The notes under the pieces are model-generated. The model ran no database searches. It saw nothing but the letters and a program-made list of their open reading frames with translations, and had not been told where the DNA came from. A DNA stretch of 64,000 nt from Linepithema humile (lineage: Eukaryota; Arthropoda; Insecta; Hymenoptera; Formicidae): assembly GCF_040581485.1 (NCBI RefSeq), contig NC_090131.1, forward strand, positions 6,076,001 through 6,140,000, read 5' to 3'. Numbering within the stretch: position 1 is the first letter of the stretch; each line of letters begins with the position of its first letter. The position numbers and the translations under genes are program-made. Positions 38,979-50,640 of the stretch are shown here, piece after piece.

Positions 38979-39376
38979 AGTTAACGTCCTAAAACTTATA
39001 ATATTATATTTATATTTATAAACATGAGAAGCATAACGTAACTTGTATTTAAAATTAAAATTTCAATAAGATAAAAGATGACTAAATTAAAGAAACTTCA
39101 ACAAAATGAACAGTTCATGTTCACAATTTATCAAATTTGTGACAAAATTAAAATAAAAAAATTTGAAATTGTGGAAACACAATTGACAACAATATATTGA
39201 AAGGTCCACTCATGCCTCGTCAATCAGCTGTGATCAGTTGTTATTAATCTAACCTAACCTAACCTTGCTTATCATGTTTCAAAGCATCGCTTTAAAAAAA
39301 ACCGCGTAAGTTGCAGTGGATCGCAAGAACGCAATTACTAAACTATATATATAATAAAAAATCAAGGAGAAAGAAC
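38979..39376. promoter_or_regulatory. Divergent intergenic region between SLC25A19 and the astacin gene
   Basis: About 400 bp separates two head-to-head start codons, so both promoters probably lie here. No TATA box stands out. The one distinctive element is a CCTAA repeat at 39249-39265. Confidence 0.5.
39249..39265 (-). repeat. Short (TTAGG)n telomere-type repeat
   Basis: CTAACCTAACCTAACCT is just over three units of CCTAA, the complement of the TTAGG insect telomere repeat. It sits in the divergent promoter region. AACCTAACCT-type words near promoters are common in insects, so a regulatory role or chance is as likely as a telomeric origin. Confidence 0.8.
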
Positions 39377-40714
39377 ATGAAGATAAAGCTGTTTTTATGC
39401 ATATACTTGAGTTGCATAGCGACTGTAATTGCATTACCAATAAATAAAACTGCCATCAACACAATACGTCCCATTGTGCCTAATATAGGTAAGAAATTCA
39501 TCGATTTTTATCGTGTTATTGAAAAATATTGATGAAAGTTGATTGTCTTATGCAAATTGCAAAATCTTTTATAGTTAAAACATCAAATCAAGATTTATTG
39601 CGTCTTTATCAGTCGTCGCAAGATCCAGAAGTCCGTCCCGGCTTGTTTGAAGGAGATATAGCTGTAACTAGTGAGGTACATGTTATTTCTTTTCCCTTTT
39701 ATTATATTTCCTCTAATATGTTTTATTTTTGCACAGCATTTTAATTATTTGCGCATCGGTTTACGCTGGGACGTCTTTCCAGATAAGCTATGGGAGAACA
39801 GAACAGTTCCTTATGTGATAAGTCCTCTATACAGTACGTATGTAAAAATAATTCGATATTATTTAATATTATCTGAAAATAGAATAAAAACTATAAGAGA
39901 ATAACATATTAAAATTGTTTCCAGATGTTGCGAATTATGAGAAAATATATAAAGCCATCATTTATATGAATTATATGACATGCATCAAGTTTGTTCCCTG
40001 GGATGGTATAGCTAAGGACTTCTTGCTCATTTGGCCGATAATGTATCCCAAAGGGTAAACAATGGGTTCTCATTATAAAGCATGGATAATGCTCTCACTG
40101 TGAAGGTTGAGAAATGAAAGCAATTAATTTTTTCTGTGCTGTGAAATTAATTTGCAGATGCTGGTCATTTGTGGGCAAATTTGGTGGAGCTCAGATACTC
40201 TCCCTGGAACCGCCGGATGAAAAGGGACCGAATTGCTTGGAAAACGAAGGGAGGGCGATACATGAATTAATGCACGCCCTCGGTATTTTTCATGAACACA
40301 GTCGTGCTGATAGAGATATGTACATAAACATACATTATGAGAACATTATACCAGGTAATGTTTCTTAAAAATAACTTGTGTAATTATGTTGTATATTTTA
40401 AATATTTATAGATTTTCTTATTGGCTTCATTATCTTGTTTAGAATTTCGATCAAACTTCAACAAGCAATCTCCGGAGAATGCAACATACAGCTATGAATA
40501 CGGATATGACAGCATAATGCATTACGGCAGCTACTTTTTTAGCATTGATCCTACGAAACAGACTTTGACACCGAAAATGTCCAACATCACGATTGGTCAA
40601 CGAAAAGCGATGAGTAAAACCGATTGCCTGAAACTGAACAATCTTTATGGATGTTTGGACAAATCAGAGGAAGCACAGATTTATTATAATATTTGCAAAA
40701 CGTTAGGATTATAG
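39377..40714 (+). CDS. Secreted astacin-family zinc metalloendopeptidase (M12A)
   Basis: Exons are 39377-39488, 39575-39675, 39737-39833, 39925-40054, 40158-40354 and 40443-40714, all GT-AG and in phase, giving 302 residues. The start at 39377 yields a signal peptide (MKIKLFLCIYLSCIATVIA). An in-frame ATG at 39311 would bury it. The propeptide carries FEGD (62-65), whose Asp blocks the zinc in astacin zymogens. The catalytic domain shows GCWSFVG, the zinc motif HELMHALGIFHEHSRADRD (ligands His181, 185 and 191, base Glu182) and the Met-turn SIMHY (Met238, Tyr240). It ends at DCLKLNNLYGC plus a short tail. There is no CUB, EGF or ShK domain, so it is a minimal digestive- or venom-type astacin; the tissue cannot be told from sequence. 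AATAAA lies at 40751. Confidence 0.93.
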
Positions 40715-41393
40715 GATAAAAATAACTTTTAGAGATACTAATGTTTGGACAATAAAAATTACAAAGGTAAAGAAATATAAATTGATACGCAATCTGTTTT
40801 CCAATTTATATTAGAATTTATCAAATTTTTTTACATTGATGTACAATAATGATACATTCTTTTCGTTTTTACAAGAATGATGGCATCTAGATTATTGATC
40901 TCCTGCAACAGTTTCCACAATCTGAAATTAACACAAAATTATGGATATTAAAATTTGACTTGTGAAATTTGTTTACAAAATTATAAAAGCTACAATATTG
41001 TCAGTTCTTCTTAGAGGTAAATATGTGTGGTAAAATCACAGTTTATCATATAACATAATCATCATATATATTTAACAATAATTTACTATATATTAAGTTA
41101 CAAAACTTAAGAGAAATTATCATTACTTATAACTTTTGCAATAAGATTGCATTTATATTCTATTTGCATTGCTAATATTTTTTCGATTACACTGTATTTT
41201 TAATTTAATATTTACATGTATAATAAATTTAAAAGTATAAGGATTTACCTCATTATTCAAGTTTTGAACTATCTTGATAGTAGAAATAAATTTCTTTCTC
41301 AAAATAGCATTCTTTACAGCTTTCTACAAGCTTCTGAAACGCATGCTGGAAAATATTTTCTGACAAACTTCTTTAATGCTGTGGCTGCATTTT
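40715..41393. other. Intergenic or 3' UTR sequence
   Basis: AT-rich. It contains the astacin 3' UTR (AATAAA at 40751). On the minus strand it may contain the 3' UTR of the small gene starting at 41858: splice-like signals there include a donor near 41248 and an acceptor near 40923. No coding exon was recognised. Confidence 0.5.
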
Positions 41394-41858
41394 TCATCTC
41401 TTGATGTCTTTTACTTCATATTCCAACATGGCTGTAGCGAGAAGAACAGGAAAAGCCTTAAAATAAATTAAACATTTCTTAGAGGTATACACTTAAATAT
41501 TTAATATAATAATTATAAAACGTGCCAAATACAAATTTATTGACACAAGCATAAAATTTCAAAAATATGTTTAAGAATTAAGAAATTGTGGGGAACTTAG
41601 AGAAACGGCTCCAGACAGTAAAACGTGTGGATTCCGAAGGCAAATTCCCCCATTACTTTACCTCCCACAAGCATTCATGCTCTATCGATATACTAAATAG
41701 AGGCATGCCAAAATGAGAGGATATTATAAATCGATCTTAAGTAAGTATTTAATCCAAATTGCAATCTTCTATAAATTTTATAAATTTGTTCTACTCACAT
41801 GCTGAATTATTCGTAATGGCTTCGATCCCCAAAACAGGATGCTGCCCACGTGCATCAT
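41394..41858 (-). CDS. Possible 40-residue protein, two exons, function unknown
   Basis: Exon 1 (41858-41799) reads MMHVGSILFWGSKPLRIIQH and ends at a good GTGAGT donor. Exon 2 (41456-41394), after a pyrimidine-rich AAG acceptor, adds AFPVLLATAMLEYEVKDIKR and a stop. The junction is in phase 0. The product would be a short protein with a hydrophobic, weakly basic N-terminal half and a charged tail, like the very small subunits or assembly factors of mitochondrial membrane complexes; that comparison is by shape only and I recognise no family. It starts head-to-head with TMEM170A, about 680 bp apart. The short length means it could be a chance pairing of splice signals. Confidence 0.35.
41586..41709 (-). 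other. Possible structured element inside the small gene's intron
   Basis: Read on the minus strand, a stem CTCTAT/ATAGAG flanked by CATG/CATG forms one hairpin (41709-41671). It is followed at once by a second, closed by TTGTGGG/CCCACAA (41670-41664 with 41592-41586). The arrangement recalls an intron-encoded snoRNA, but a correctly placed box H, ACA, C or D was not found, so the class is open. Confidence 0.25.
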
Positions 41859-42538
41859 GGTTATAAGCGTCGAAATTAGAAAATCGTATTTAAAATATCA
41901 GAATATTTCTGATATTTAGCGTGCGAAAAACTTCTGATAACGCTTAACTTTAAGAACTTCGCGACTAAATGGAAAACACAAGATAACTCGCAGGATTATA
42001 TCAGTAAGTTACGACACAAGGATACGAGAGAACGTCCTACTCGTCCCGTTGCTAATTGTGGAAAGAAAGACCGGGACTAACCGGAACTGCCGCAATAATG
42101 CTAAACGGAAGTATTTTGACCACGTGATCACACGAGTTTGCGTAGATGAAAATATCATTATACGCATGATTGAAATATTTTCATTCTTGCATGTGGCAGA
42201 CCTGCAAACAACGATTGCCAACCGAAAGACGACGAATAGTCAACTTATAAACGGCGAATAATGTTGTACTGTTGACTGACATTTGAATTCCTTCAATTAT
42301 TTTACGCCACTTTATCGAGGATGAATATCCATTTATATGATTATTATTACCACTGTCTCTCTTACGCCGCAACTGTGATGTTAGTTAATAATTCTGGAAT
42401 AATTTCTTAACGATGTTTTAATTGTCACTATAACCTTAGCGACAATTGTCAAATTAGCATAAAAGAAACAAAAAATTCGCACGTCTCACGTAAAAACTAT
42501 TTGGAAAGTCTCTCTCTCTTTCTCTCATCGATGCGTAA
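41859..42538. promoter_or_regulatory. Divergent promoter region upstream of TMEM170A
   Basis: A 680-bp gap between head-to-head starts. A canonical E-box CACGTG sits at 42121-42126 within GACCACGTGATCAC. A CT-rich run precedes the TMEM170A ATG at about 42510-42527. No other gene is supported. Confidence 0.45.
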
Positions 42539-43140
42539 ATGGATACGCAAACGGATATCAATTTAGTGCGACCGCAAATGGCATTACGAAATATGAACTC
42601 TGGCAATATATTTTATATGCCTTTAACATCGTTCGCAGGTACATAATCACATCTACACGCACAACTTATTATAAAATGCAATCAAATTTTATCTATATAA
42701 AAATTTATAACAAAGTCTAATGTTTATCTTATTTCACAGAAATGTGGTATCAAATATTTCTATGGGCTCTATTCTCTTCAATATTTGTGCATACAATTGC
42801 TGGCGCTATTTGTTTCGCCACTTTGCGACAGCACAAATATGGCAAGTATGTATAAGATTTAATAGTTATTTATGAATTGCATGATTATATGCACTTGAAT
42901 ATATGCGAATGATACACTTAATTGTCATATATTTTTCTTTACAGATTTTTTCCGCTACTTATTATAATAATGGGCGTATTGTTACCACTAACATCAGGTG
43001 TTGTTAGTTCAGCAGCAGTTGCCTTTGTGTATAGAGCATCCGGTTATCAAATGCCACCCTTGTATGCAATGTTTTGGGGCATTGGACAAACCGTGTTACC
43101 AGTTTGCGTCGGATTTACGCGAATCTTAGCAACTTTATAA
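42539..43140 (+). CDS. TMEM170A: Transmembrane protein 170A
   Basis: Exons are 42539-42638, 42740-42845 and 42945-43140, giving 133 residues; the human protein is 144. The family is a small endoplasmic-reticulum / nuclear-envelope membrane protein, linked in human cells to ER sheet formation. Features that identify it are EMWYQIFLWALFSSIFVH at the first membrane segment, a second segment (PLLIIIMGVLLPLTSGVV), AAVAFVYRASG, and a C-terminal segment ending GQTVLPVCVGFTRILATL, which matches the conserved GQTVL...SRILATL ending. Three membrane spans are expected. The N-terminal roughly 33 residues are polar and poorly conserved. It converges with UFL1 across about 450 bp. Confidence 0.92.
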
Positions 43141-43591
43141 ACCAAGATTGCAAGGACTGCATTTTGTGATATTTATGTGTATATACAAGAACAGCTATCA
43201 AGTGTCTTCTAAGTTATACATATAGGAAAATATGTACATATGTAGGTGAGTTTATCATTGTAAACATTCAGTTACATTGATATTTATCATTGGATTTATT
43301 GTAAAAATAATGAAAATTGTAAGTGCAATTAACATGATAAGTATTAGGAGAATTTTATATCATAAGACAAGTGCATTTATCAAATATTAGGATAGAAGCA
43401 CCATGATATCAATAAATTTGTTCGCGGTCATGGGAGAGATTTTTTTATATTACTCTATTATACATCCTATATTTTATTATAAAATACAACCATGATTTGT
43501 TATATAACAAATACCTATATAACATGAAGCTATTTTACATTATTTATGTTATAATGTGATGTTATTATTTAATTCTATTGCGTAATCCCTC
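43141..43591. other. Convergent 3' region of TMEM170A and UFL1
   Basis: AT-rich 3' UTR-type sequence for both genes. A minus-strand AATAAA lies at plus 43473-43478. No coding sequence was seen. Confidence 0.6.
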
Positions 43592-46500
43592 TCAAGACTT
43601 GTCCGTTCTCATGTGTTGCTTGAAATTATTGGCAATGCTTTTTATATCCATCAATCCTTCTTCCAAGCGCTTGGAAACTTCTTCCTGATCCAAGCGGTTG
43701 GAAACCTCTTCTTGATTATCCGTATTACGAGATCCTAGTAAACGAACTACTAAATCTGTGCAAAAAAAACATTTTTTTTTGTTAATTAAATTAACTATAT
43801 AAAAATTCTTTTCTTTAATTTTTAGATCTTTACATACCATAGTATCTAAAAAGAGTTGTCATTGTATCAGGTTCTAACTGCTTTTCTAGGAAGGCAAGAA
43901 CATTTGCTACGTGTTTGCCGGACATGTACAAGGCGTTTTGCGTGACACCAGTGAAAAGCACGCTTGTGGCCAGATGCAATGCCAACGCGGGATCTTGCGT
44001 TGCGTTCAACTTCTCCAACAAAGCTTCCGTATGAGCGTGCACCTGCGGCCGTTCCTTCTTCTTATCATACTTCTTCAGAACCAAAGAACAAGCTGCCATC
44101 GCTCCGTCGACAGTGTTCAGAAAATCCTCCACCGAATGCGACATCACCGTTTTATGGACAGCGCTTAGCGGTTCCTTCACATCTGCAGGTAATTCAAGCA
44201 ATAATTTTTGCCTCGTCTCTGTGGTAAGATTTTCTGCTACTTGCAGCATATTCTGTTGAGCGGCTAATTTGAATACACTTGTTACAAAATCAATGCCTAG
44301 AGACTTCAACAGATATTTAGCTAGCAGACCTTGATCCGTCTCGTTTAAATGCTTGATGCCTTTGTTAAATATTCGAATATTCGTTATCAGAACATTCAGG
44401 CGCTCGCTGATTTCACTCAGATTTGTAGTTCTGTTGTCTTGTTGCGCCAACTGCTCTGCTAATGATAACGCAGTCTTGTTCAGTTTCTGTTGCAATTGAT
44501 GCGCCAATTCGTCTACGAATTCTTCGATCGCGGATATGTTCTCATCCTTTATAATTTCCGCTCTCACATCCTGCACGGATATTAGGGTAATCTCATCTTT
44601 TCCGACTGTGGTCTGTCTCGTCTCGTCTTCATCAGATTCATTGTCCTGCATTTTTCCTTGAAGATATTTCTTCTTCGTCGACTTCGTCTTAGTTTCCCTA
44701 CCTTGGCTACCGCCACCCGCTTTGCCAATAGCTGCCTTTTTCCGTCGTTCCTCTTTTCTACTACTCCCTTTACTCTCTGTCACTGGATCCGCCGACTTGG
44801 ATTTTACCCTATTTTCAGCAATAGATTGAATCCATTTTCCGCTAGCTACCATTTCGCGAGCCTTTTGTTCCGCTACCGTTTCCAAGGACTTAGTTAAGTC
44901 TTGTAAGAATGCATCAGATACCGCAATTGTCTTTGCGTATATATGAACATTAGCCTTCGTTTTCTTTGTAGCTAACTTGAGGAGAATTTCCGCGTCCTCG
45001 TCGCTAAATACAGATGGTAAAAGAGGGTAAATATCGACGAAGGAACCGGTTGCGATGATCTCTTCGATGTTGGCATCGACCTGATCCATTACCACTGTTC
45101 CCACAGCAACTGATTTTAGGAAGATCATGTTCTCTTTTGGAAAATGACGTTTCACGAAACCTGATGGATCTGATATCCCGAGTCTTGTGAGCGCATCATA
45201 TTCTAAAAAAATAAAAGTAGATTTGATATCGTGATATATCGAGATTTTCTAAAAATTCTTGTAAATCTTATACTTTACCTAAATATCCGTTCTGCTTGTA
45301 AAAGTTTTCAACCCACTCGTTCTGACTTTTAGAATATATAGTAGGTATATAAATGCTATTTCCACCCTGTTTTCCAGTTACAACACCAGGTACTTGTTTT
45401 ACTTCTTGCAAGCTATCCAGGATTGCTATACGTATACACAATACGATAAGATAAATAAGAAGCTTAAGTACAATATTATAAAGACTAATGAAGAGCAATA
45501 GATTTAAATAAAGAAAAATGTGACTTGATGAATATAATTGTTTGATATGTTGAACATAATTTAATAACATAGAAACAAAGCAGTATTCAATGAAAAATAT
45601 TGGAAAACTTATTGATAATATTTTCATATTACAATTCTGCAGAGTAACTTACAGAAAAATATCCTTTCTGGGACGCCACACTGTCCTAATATTGCGGATA
45701 ATGGCGTAGGTTTTGTAATAGCAGACAAGGCGCCTCTAATCTTTGTTTTATTTCTAGTAATGAAGCTTTCAGTATAAAAGAGTTTAGGATCTTGAGAATC
45801 TTGTGTGGCATGTATTATCTTTCCAAGTTCTTTCTCAATAACCGATTGCAAGAAATCTGATGGTAAATCATAAGTAAGTGTCAACTCTGCTACATTGAGA
45901 GAACCATGCTGTACAAGTTTGTCGTTTATTTCTTCTGCAATTTTATTTATATAACTCTTATCAATGAGTTGCCCCAATACAACTTTCAGTCCTCTATCGT
46001 GCTTTTCGATATCTGCTACTATTTTAGTTATGTGTGACAAATTTACATTAAGAATTTGCGCCAGGTCGACTAAACTAACTTTTCCGCCATGAACATACAG
46101 CTCATCTTTGATTTCCTTCCCAAGATACTCAGGAGTTACATATTCTTTGCCATCATTGGTAAATATAACATCCAAAAGCTTGTTTTCTATCAAAGTTGTT
46201 ATAATCTCTATGCAGTTTCGCTCAGAAAGTCTGAAAAATATGCATTTAATTATATTAGATCATTGTAAAAGTTAAATATTATTTATAATCACATACAAAA
46301 AATCATTTTTTAAATTTTTATGTATATTTTATAACATTATTATCCTTATTTCAAAGTAATATATTTTATATCACTTTAAGATAATACAAGAAAATTTAGA
46401 TCATGAGTGATAGTTGCAAAAATTAGATGTATTTTTATTAAAACATTAAAATATAATAAAATTGATTTTTTAATTTAAATTTAATATAAAAATAGATTCA

Positions 46501-46804
46501 TTAAATATTATTATCAATGCCATATGTTTAAATGTGCTCTCACAAACTATTATAATATAAAACTATGCACGAGATATGAATCAAATAACAAGACACAACC
46601 GATAATTTTAATACAATTTATTCCTGGCCCTAAAATATGTATTTACAACTATTTTACAATTATTTGTTATGCTTCACTGTCAGAGTAAATTAGGTTAATC
46701 CAGATTGTAGCAAATGTCTCATACTTTTGTAAAGTTGAGGTGAGCTGTGCTTTCTGGAAATCGGCGGCAAGCCTCTTAACTTCTTCCCAATCCACGCTGG
46801 TCAT
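43592..46804 (-). CDS. UFL1: E3 UFM1-protein ligase 1
   Basis: The family is the E3-like scaffold that, with UFBP1/DDRGK1 and CDK5RAP3, transfers UFM1 from UFC1 to targets such as ribosomal protein uL24 at the ER. Minus-strand exons are 46804-46725, 46230-45653, 45425-45279, 45202-43838 and 43755-43592, giving 777 residues; the human protein has 794. The N-terminal part, about 1-270, has the winged-helix segments of UFL1 (WEEVKRLAADFQKAQ, VVLGQLIDKSYI, YDLPSDFL, KIRGALSAITKPTPL, QNEWVENFYKQNGYL). It is followed by FLKSVAVGTVVMDQVDANIE and a Lys/Glu/Gly-rich linker (KEERRKKAAIGKAGGGSQ). The C-terminal helical region ends ATSVLFTGVTQNALYMSGKH and FLEKQLEPDTMTTLFRYYG. A tandem EEVSNRLDQ/EEVSKRLEE sits near residues 739-755. 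The start is fixed by homology and by exon phase. Confidence 0.96.
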
Positions 46805-48530
46805 CTTCCAAATTGTTTAATTGGTACAGTTTTTACATTAAATATAATGAAACGTGACGTTGAGAAACGTTACATGTAAAAATTTATTCCATTATTCATC
46901 TGACTTATAGTAGACTCGTACTATACTTTCAATTCAAGCACAACGACTGTGACGCCTCGTAATGGAATCTACTGGAAGTAAAAAAAAATGTAAAAAAAGT
47001 AAGTAATAAAAAATTTTCGTTTAGAATAAGAAAAAAATAGGAAAGAGAAAAAATATAAAAGTAGAAAGAATTAATATATATATGCTCGATTATGTATCAA
47101 AAGGCATTGATATTGTATTGGTAAAGCAGTGCATCGGTTTTTCAAGCTTCGTGAAATTACTGGAGGATGTCGCCACCTTGCATTTAAAGGGGTTGGCACC
47201 CCTTTGACTCCGAACAGTAATGAAGCAATACTCCTTGGTGTTCCGTCTCTTTCACATTTGTCTTGTTCGTGCGAGATGTTACATAACCTGCTTTATATTT
47301 CGTGCACAGGGCACAAAATACGCGGGCGCATACGAGCTTGCGCGAAACCGCGCAACGGCAGGAGGCAGAATTTCACGTAGCCGGTGCATGTCACTCGATC
47401 GGGATCATGTTGTCCAACATCCCCAGAGCCCAACGTCGATAACACAACGTCATTTGTTGATTTTAGGCCTAATCGGAGTTTTTCGTGGCAGTGACATTCA
47501 GCTCCAAGCTCATTTAGTATGGTGGAGATTAGGCGTATGCGTTTCTTGCGGTATGTTACGATCGATCGCATTCTAACACATGGTCTACAATTTTAATCGA
47601 TGTTTTTTTGATATCAATCAGTTAATCAATGAATCACTGAGTCAGGGACACATTCAGTTAGATAAGCCGCCCGAAAATCGTTTAAAGTTCTCATTTTTTT
47701 GTTCTCATTCCTATTTAGAATCGCTGTAAAAAGTACTTGACACCGTTATAGTTTTATAATTACTGCTTAAAGTGATAAACATATAAAGCTTATTAAATTT
47801 ATCTTGTTAATTGCTGCTAATTAAGTATCTCTAAATTTATTTTTCTAATACAAAGTCTCAAAATACACAGGATGCATTTCTTGAATCTTGGAAAGTAATT
47901 TGTAAATTAAATATGTGCAATAATTATATAAAACTTAATAAGCTTTACATAAATATCTCATTAAAAGTTCATACATTAAAGATCTGCATTAATTAACTTG
48001 TGAAAAATCTAATTTTATATTTAATCTGTATTTTTAACTGTTTTTTTATTAACTTTTTTTCTATAAAAGAAAGATACTTAAGAAGTTATTAATAATATTG
48101 TGGACACATACATGAATCATATAAGATGATAAATGATAGTTTGAAACAATATACGTTTCCTGTCATACATATTTGCTATCATCATTTTATATTGTCATAC
48201 TTATGCAAATGAGACTTATCTTTTAATATATTTTAGAATTATTTGCTATAGCTACATATAATATCTAAAGGCCTGATCTGAGCTTAACTTTTAAAATTAT
48301 GGCCAAAACAACAATCTTTGCTAATATCTAAAAATTAAGAAGTCTTAGAATTTCAAATACAATACTAGTAGCATGCAAATGCTTTGTCAAGGACAAAATA
48401 GGATCACAAGTCAAAACATGTACTTTTTCTTTAAAGTATCCGCTTTTTAATACCACATTTTTTTCCTTCCTAGCTTCCTATTTTTTTTTAATTACAAATT
48501 ATTTAACTATCGGTATTAATTTAATGATTA
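46805..48530. other. No supported gene upstream of UFL1
   Basis: Holds the UFL1 promoter. At 47130-47580 there is a moderately GC-rich stretch with short open frames on both strands but no family motif or splice partner. The rest is AT-rich. I saw no tRNA or snRNA. Confidence 0.55.
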
Positions 48531-49335
48531 ATTTTAGGAGTGTCCGGGCCATTTCCATCGAATTCGCCTTGAGAGTGAATGATCGTACTGCGTCGTCGCA
48601 GAAATCGATAAAAATTAATAGATTCAATTGGACTCAATCCTGTTCGTATTGAAGTATTCGACGATCAGAATTCTTCAAGGCTTTTCACGTGGCGTCCACG
48701 TGGTCTTCGTCGTCTTCTCTCTCGGTTCGCTCTATTCTCTCCGCGTTTTCGGCGTCGGGACACCGATGCGAAACGCGTAGAAATACTACAGCGTATCGCG
48801 CGATCCTAATATGCGTATGCGTGCGTGCGAGTAAATTTCTTCCGACCGAACCCGCGCGTCACCGACCGCCGCGTCTATTCACGCTGGCCTATCGTTATCG
48901 CACCGCCTCTGTCTTCGTCTTTCTCTCTCTCTCTCTTTCTTTCTTACTCTTCTTTTTATTCACGCTATGGCCGTTCCGTCTTTCTGTCGCCTCTTTTCCC
49001 CGCTCTGTTAGCGACTCTCTTCGCGCATTAGTATGTTCTCTTGTAACTTTCGACCTCTCGCTCCTGTTCGCAGCCAAACATCGGTTGCGTCCTTAGTTTA
49101 CGTTCGACGGCGCGATCGGTCGGTTGGTCCTCGAGGGCGATTAGTCGGGCGCTTTGTGTTTTCTTCTTTCTTCTAGTCTCCCCCTCTCCCTTTTGCCGTC
49201 GCCGCCGACGTCATCTTCCTCTTCGGAGCCGGCGCGATTCCGAAGAAGTTGGTGAACCGTCAGACATGTGATACACCCAGCACTCCGCTGCCACGCTCGA
49301 GGATCGTCTGCACCGGTAAAACTATTAGACACACA
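48531..49335 (+). promoter_or_regulatory. GC-rich patch, possible promoter / 5' UTR exon of the transporter gene
   Basis: The patch is CpG-rich and pyrimidine-rich (a CT run near 48921-48945) in an AT-rich neighbourhood. It ends near a GTAAAA donor-like site at 49316. An acceptor-like site near 52210 lies just before the transporter ATG at 52257. A spliced 5' leader would fit both, but nothing here proves it. The open frame at 48689-49096 is Ser/Leu/Arg-rich and probably not coding. Confidence 0.35.
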
Positions 49336-49651
49336 TTTCTGACTATTTCTACCCGCGTACCATTTCTTGCTCGAACCAAGCCGTTTAACGACCGGGCCTT
49401 GCTTGGTTTTGAATTAAATTTCAATCAATTTAATACAAGCTACTGCAGCAATTAATTTACAAAGTAAATTTAATCGAGTTATTAATTTGATTAATGTATT
49501 AATTAGCTTGATAAAGTTGGAGTGAGATTTGGAGTGAGGTCTCCTGTTCCAAGAACGCACTTCATATATCAAGCGTCGCTTGATGCAAGGTCAAAAAGAT
49601 CTCCGGGCCATGTACGAATATCTTAATATAGCCGGCGTTTGTTTGATGATT

Positions 49652-50640
49652 GTTTGACCACGTGCGCTTAACAATTACTTTCTGCGTGAGCTGATGCAAT
49701 AACATGGCTCTTAGAACCCTGTTAGAAGCCATACCAACTGCATTTTCTGTATATTTCTCAATTTTATTCACATAATTAGTGTTTGGCTAATGAAACGAAA
49801 TAATTCACGGAAAGTGGAGTTGATCAGTTTGGCTTTTAGATGACTTATACTTTAGATGACTTTGCGCAAAAATTACTTATTACTTAAAAAAAAAAAAAAA
49901 ACAGTTTTTGCCAAAGCTGAGTTATAAAATTATCTTCTCAAAACACAAAAGATATCGTACGCTCATTAATATTTTAATTTTCGAACCACAAGTTTTTGAG
50001 ATAAGGAGAATTCTTTGTATATTTTGCGTATTTTTTGCAATCTTATTTGCTGTTTTCGAAGCATAATTTCAGGCCTTAATTACGAGTAATTGATTGTGTA
50101 CAGTTCTACACGTGTATATATCAAGTAACCTTCAATTTTTTAAAACTTTGAAAACATGAACAACTTTAATGAAGGTAAAGAATCCTTATTTACATTGGAC
50201 GATGTTCTGACATATATTATTTATTATTTCTCAATACAAGTAAAATCTAATAAAAATACAAATAAAAGAATTATATTTATCTCAGACAATTTTCAATTTG
50301 TTTAACATTTAAATATGCAAAAACATTTGTTTATATACAAATTAACAAAAGCTGCATAAATTATATCAAAATTTTTTTTTTTAATGTATTTTTTTCTTTA
50401 TATTGTACTTTACTTGATTTTCGAAATTAATGATCGCTTTATTCCTTTGTCAATATAATTTACTTTTTCTCTTATTGTGATTTTTATTTTATTTTATTAT
50501 CTAAATACTAATCATGTGAATGAAATTGAGAAATGTACAGAAAACGCAGTTGATTGGTGTGACTTCCGAGAGACTCTACATTTTATTGCATCAGCATTGC
50601 TCGTGTCAAAAGTAACTGTTAAGCGTACGTAGTCAAACAC
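49652..50640. repeat. Inverted pair of diverged approximately 130-bp repeats
   Basis: The reverse complement of 49652-49780 aligns with 50507-50640. Shared words are GTGAAT.AAATTGAGAAAT, ACAGAAAA.GCAGTTG, TTATTGCATCAGC, AAAGTAA.TGTTAAGCG and ACGT.GTCAAACA. Similarity falls off at both ends of the copies. One copy stays open in frame while the other has a stop. They could be ends of one roughly 1-kb element or two independent insertions. Confidence 0.7.

Noticed and set aside
42049..42261. 70-codon open frames on both strands upstream of TMEM170A
   Set aside because: They lie in the divergent promoter region, overlap each other on opposite strands, and have no motif.
44658..44897. Open frames on the plus strand across UFL1 exon 4
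   Set aside because: They are antisense shadows of a conserved coding exon.
48689..49096. 135-codon open frame, plus strand
   Set aside because: It is composed of Ser/Leu/Phe/Arg from CT-rich DNA and has no family motif. It fits a promoter or leader better.
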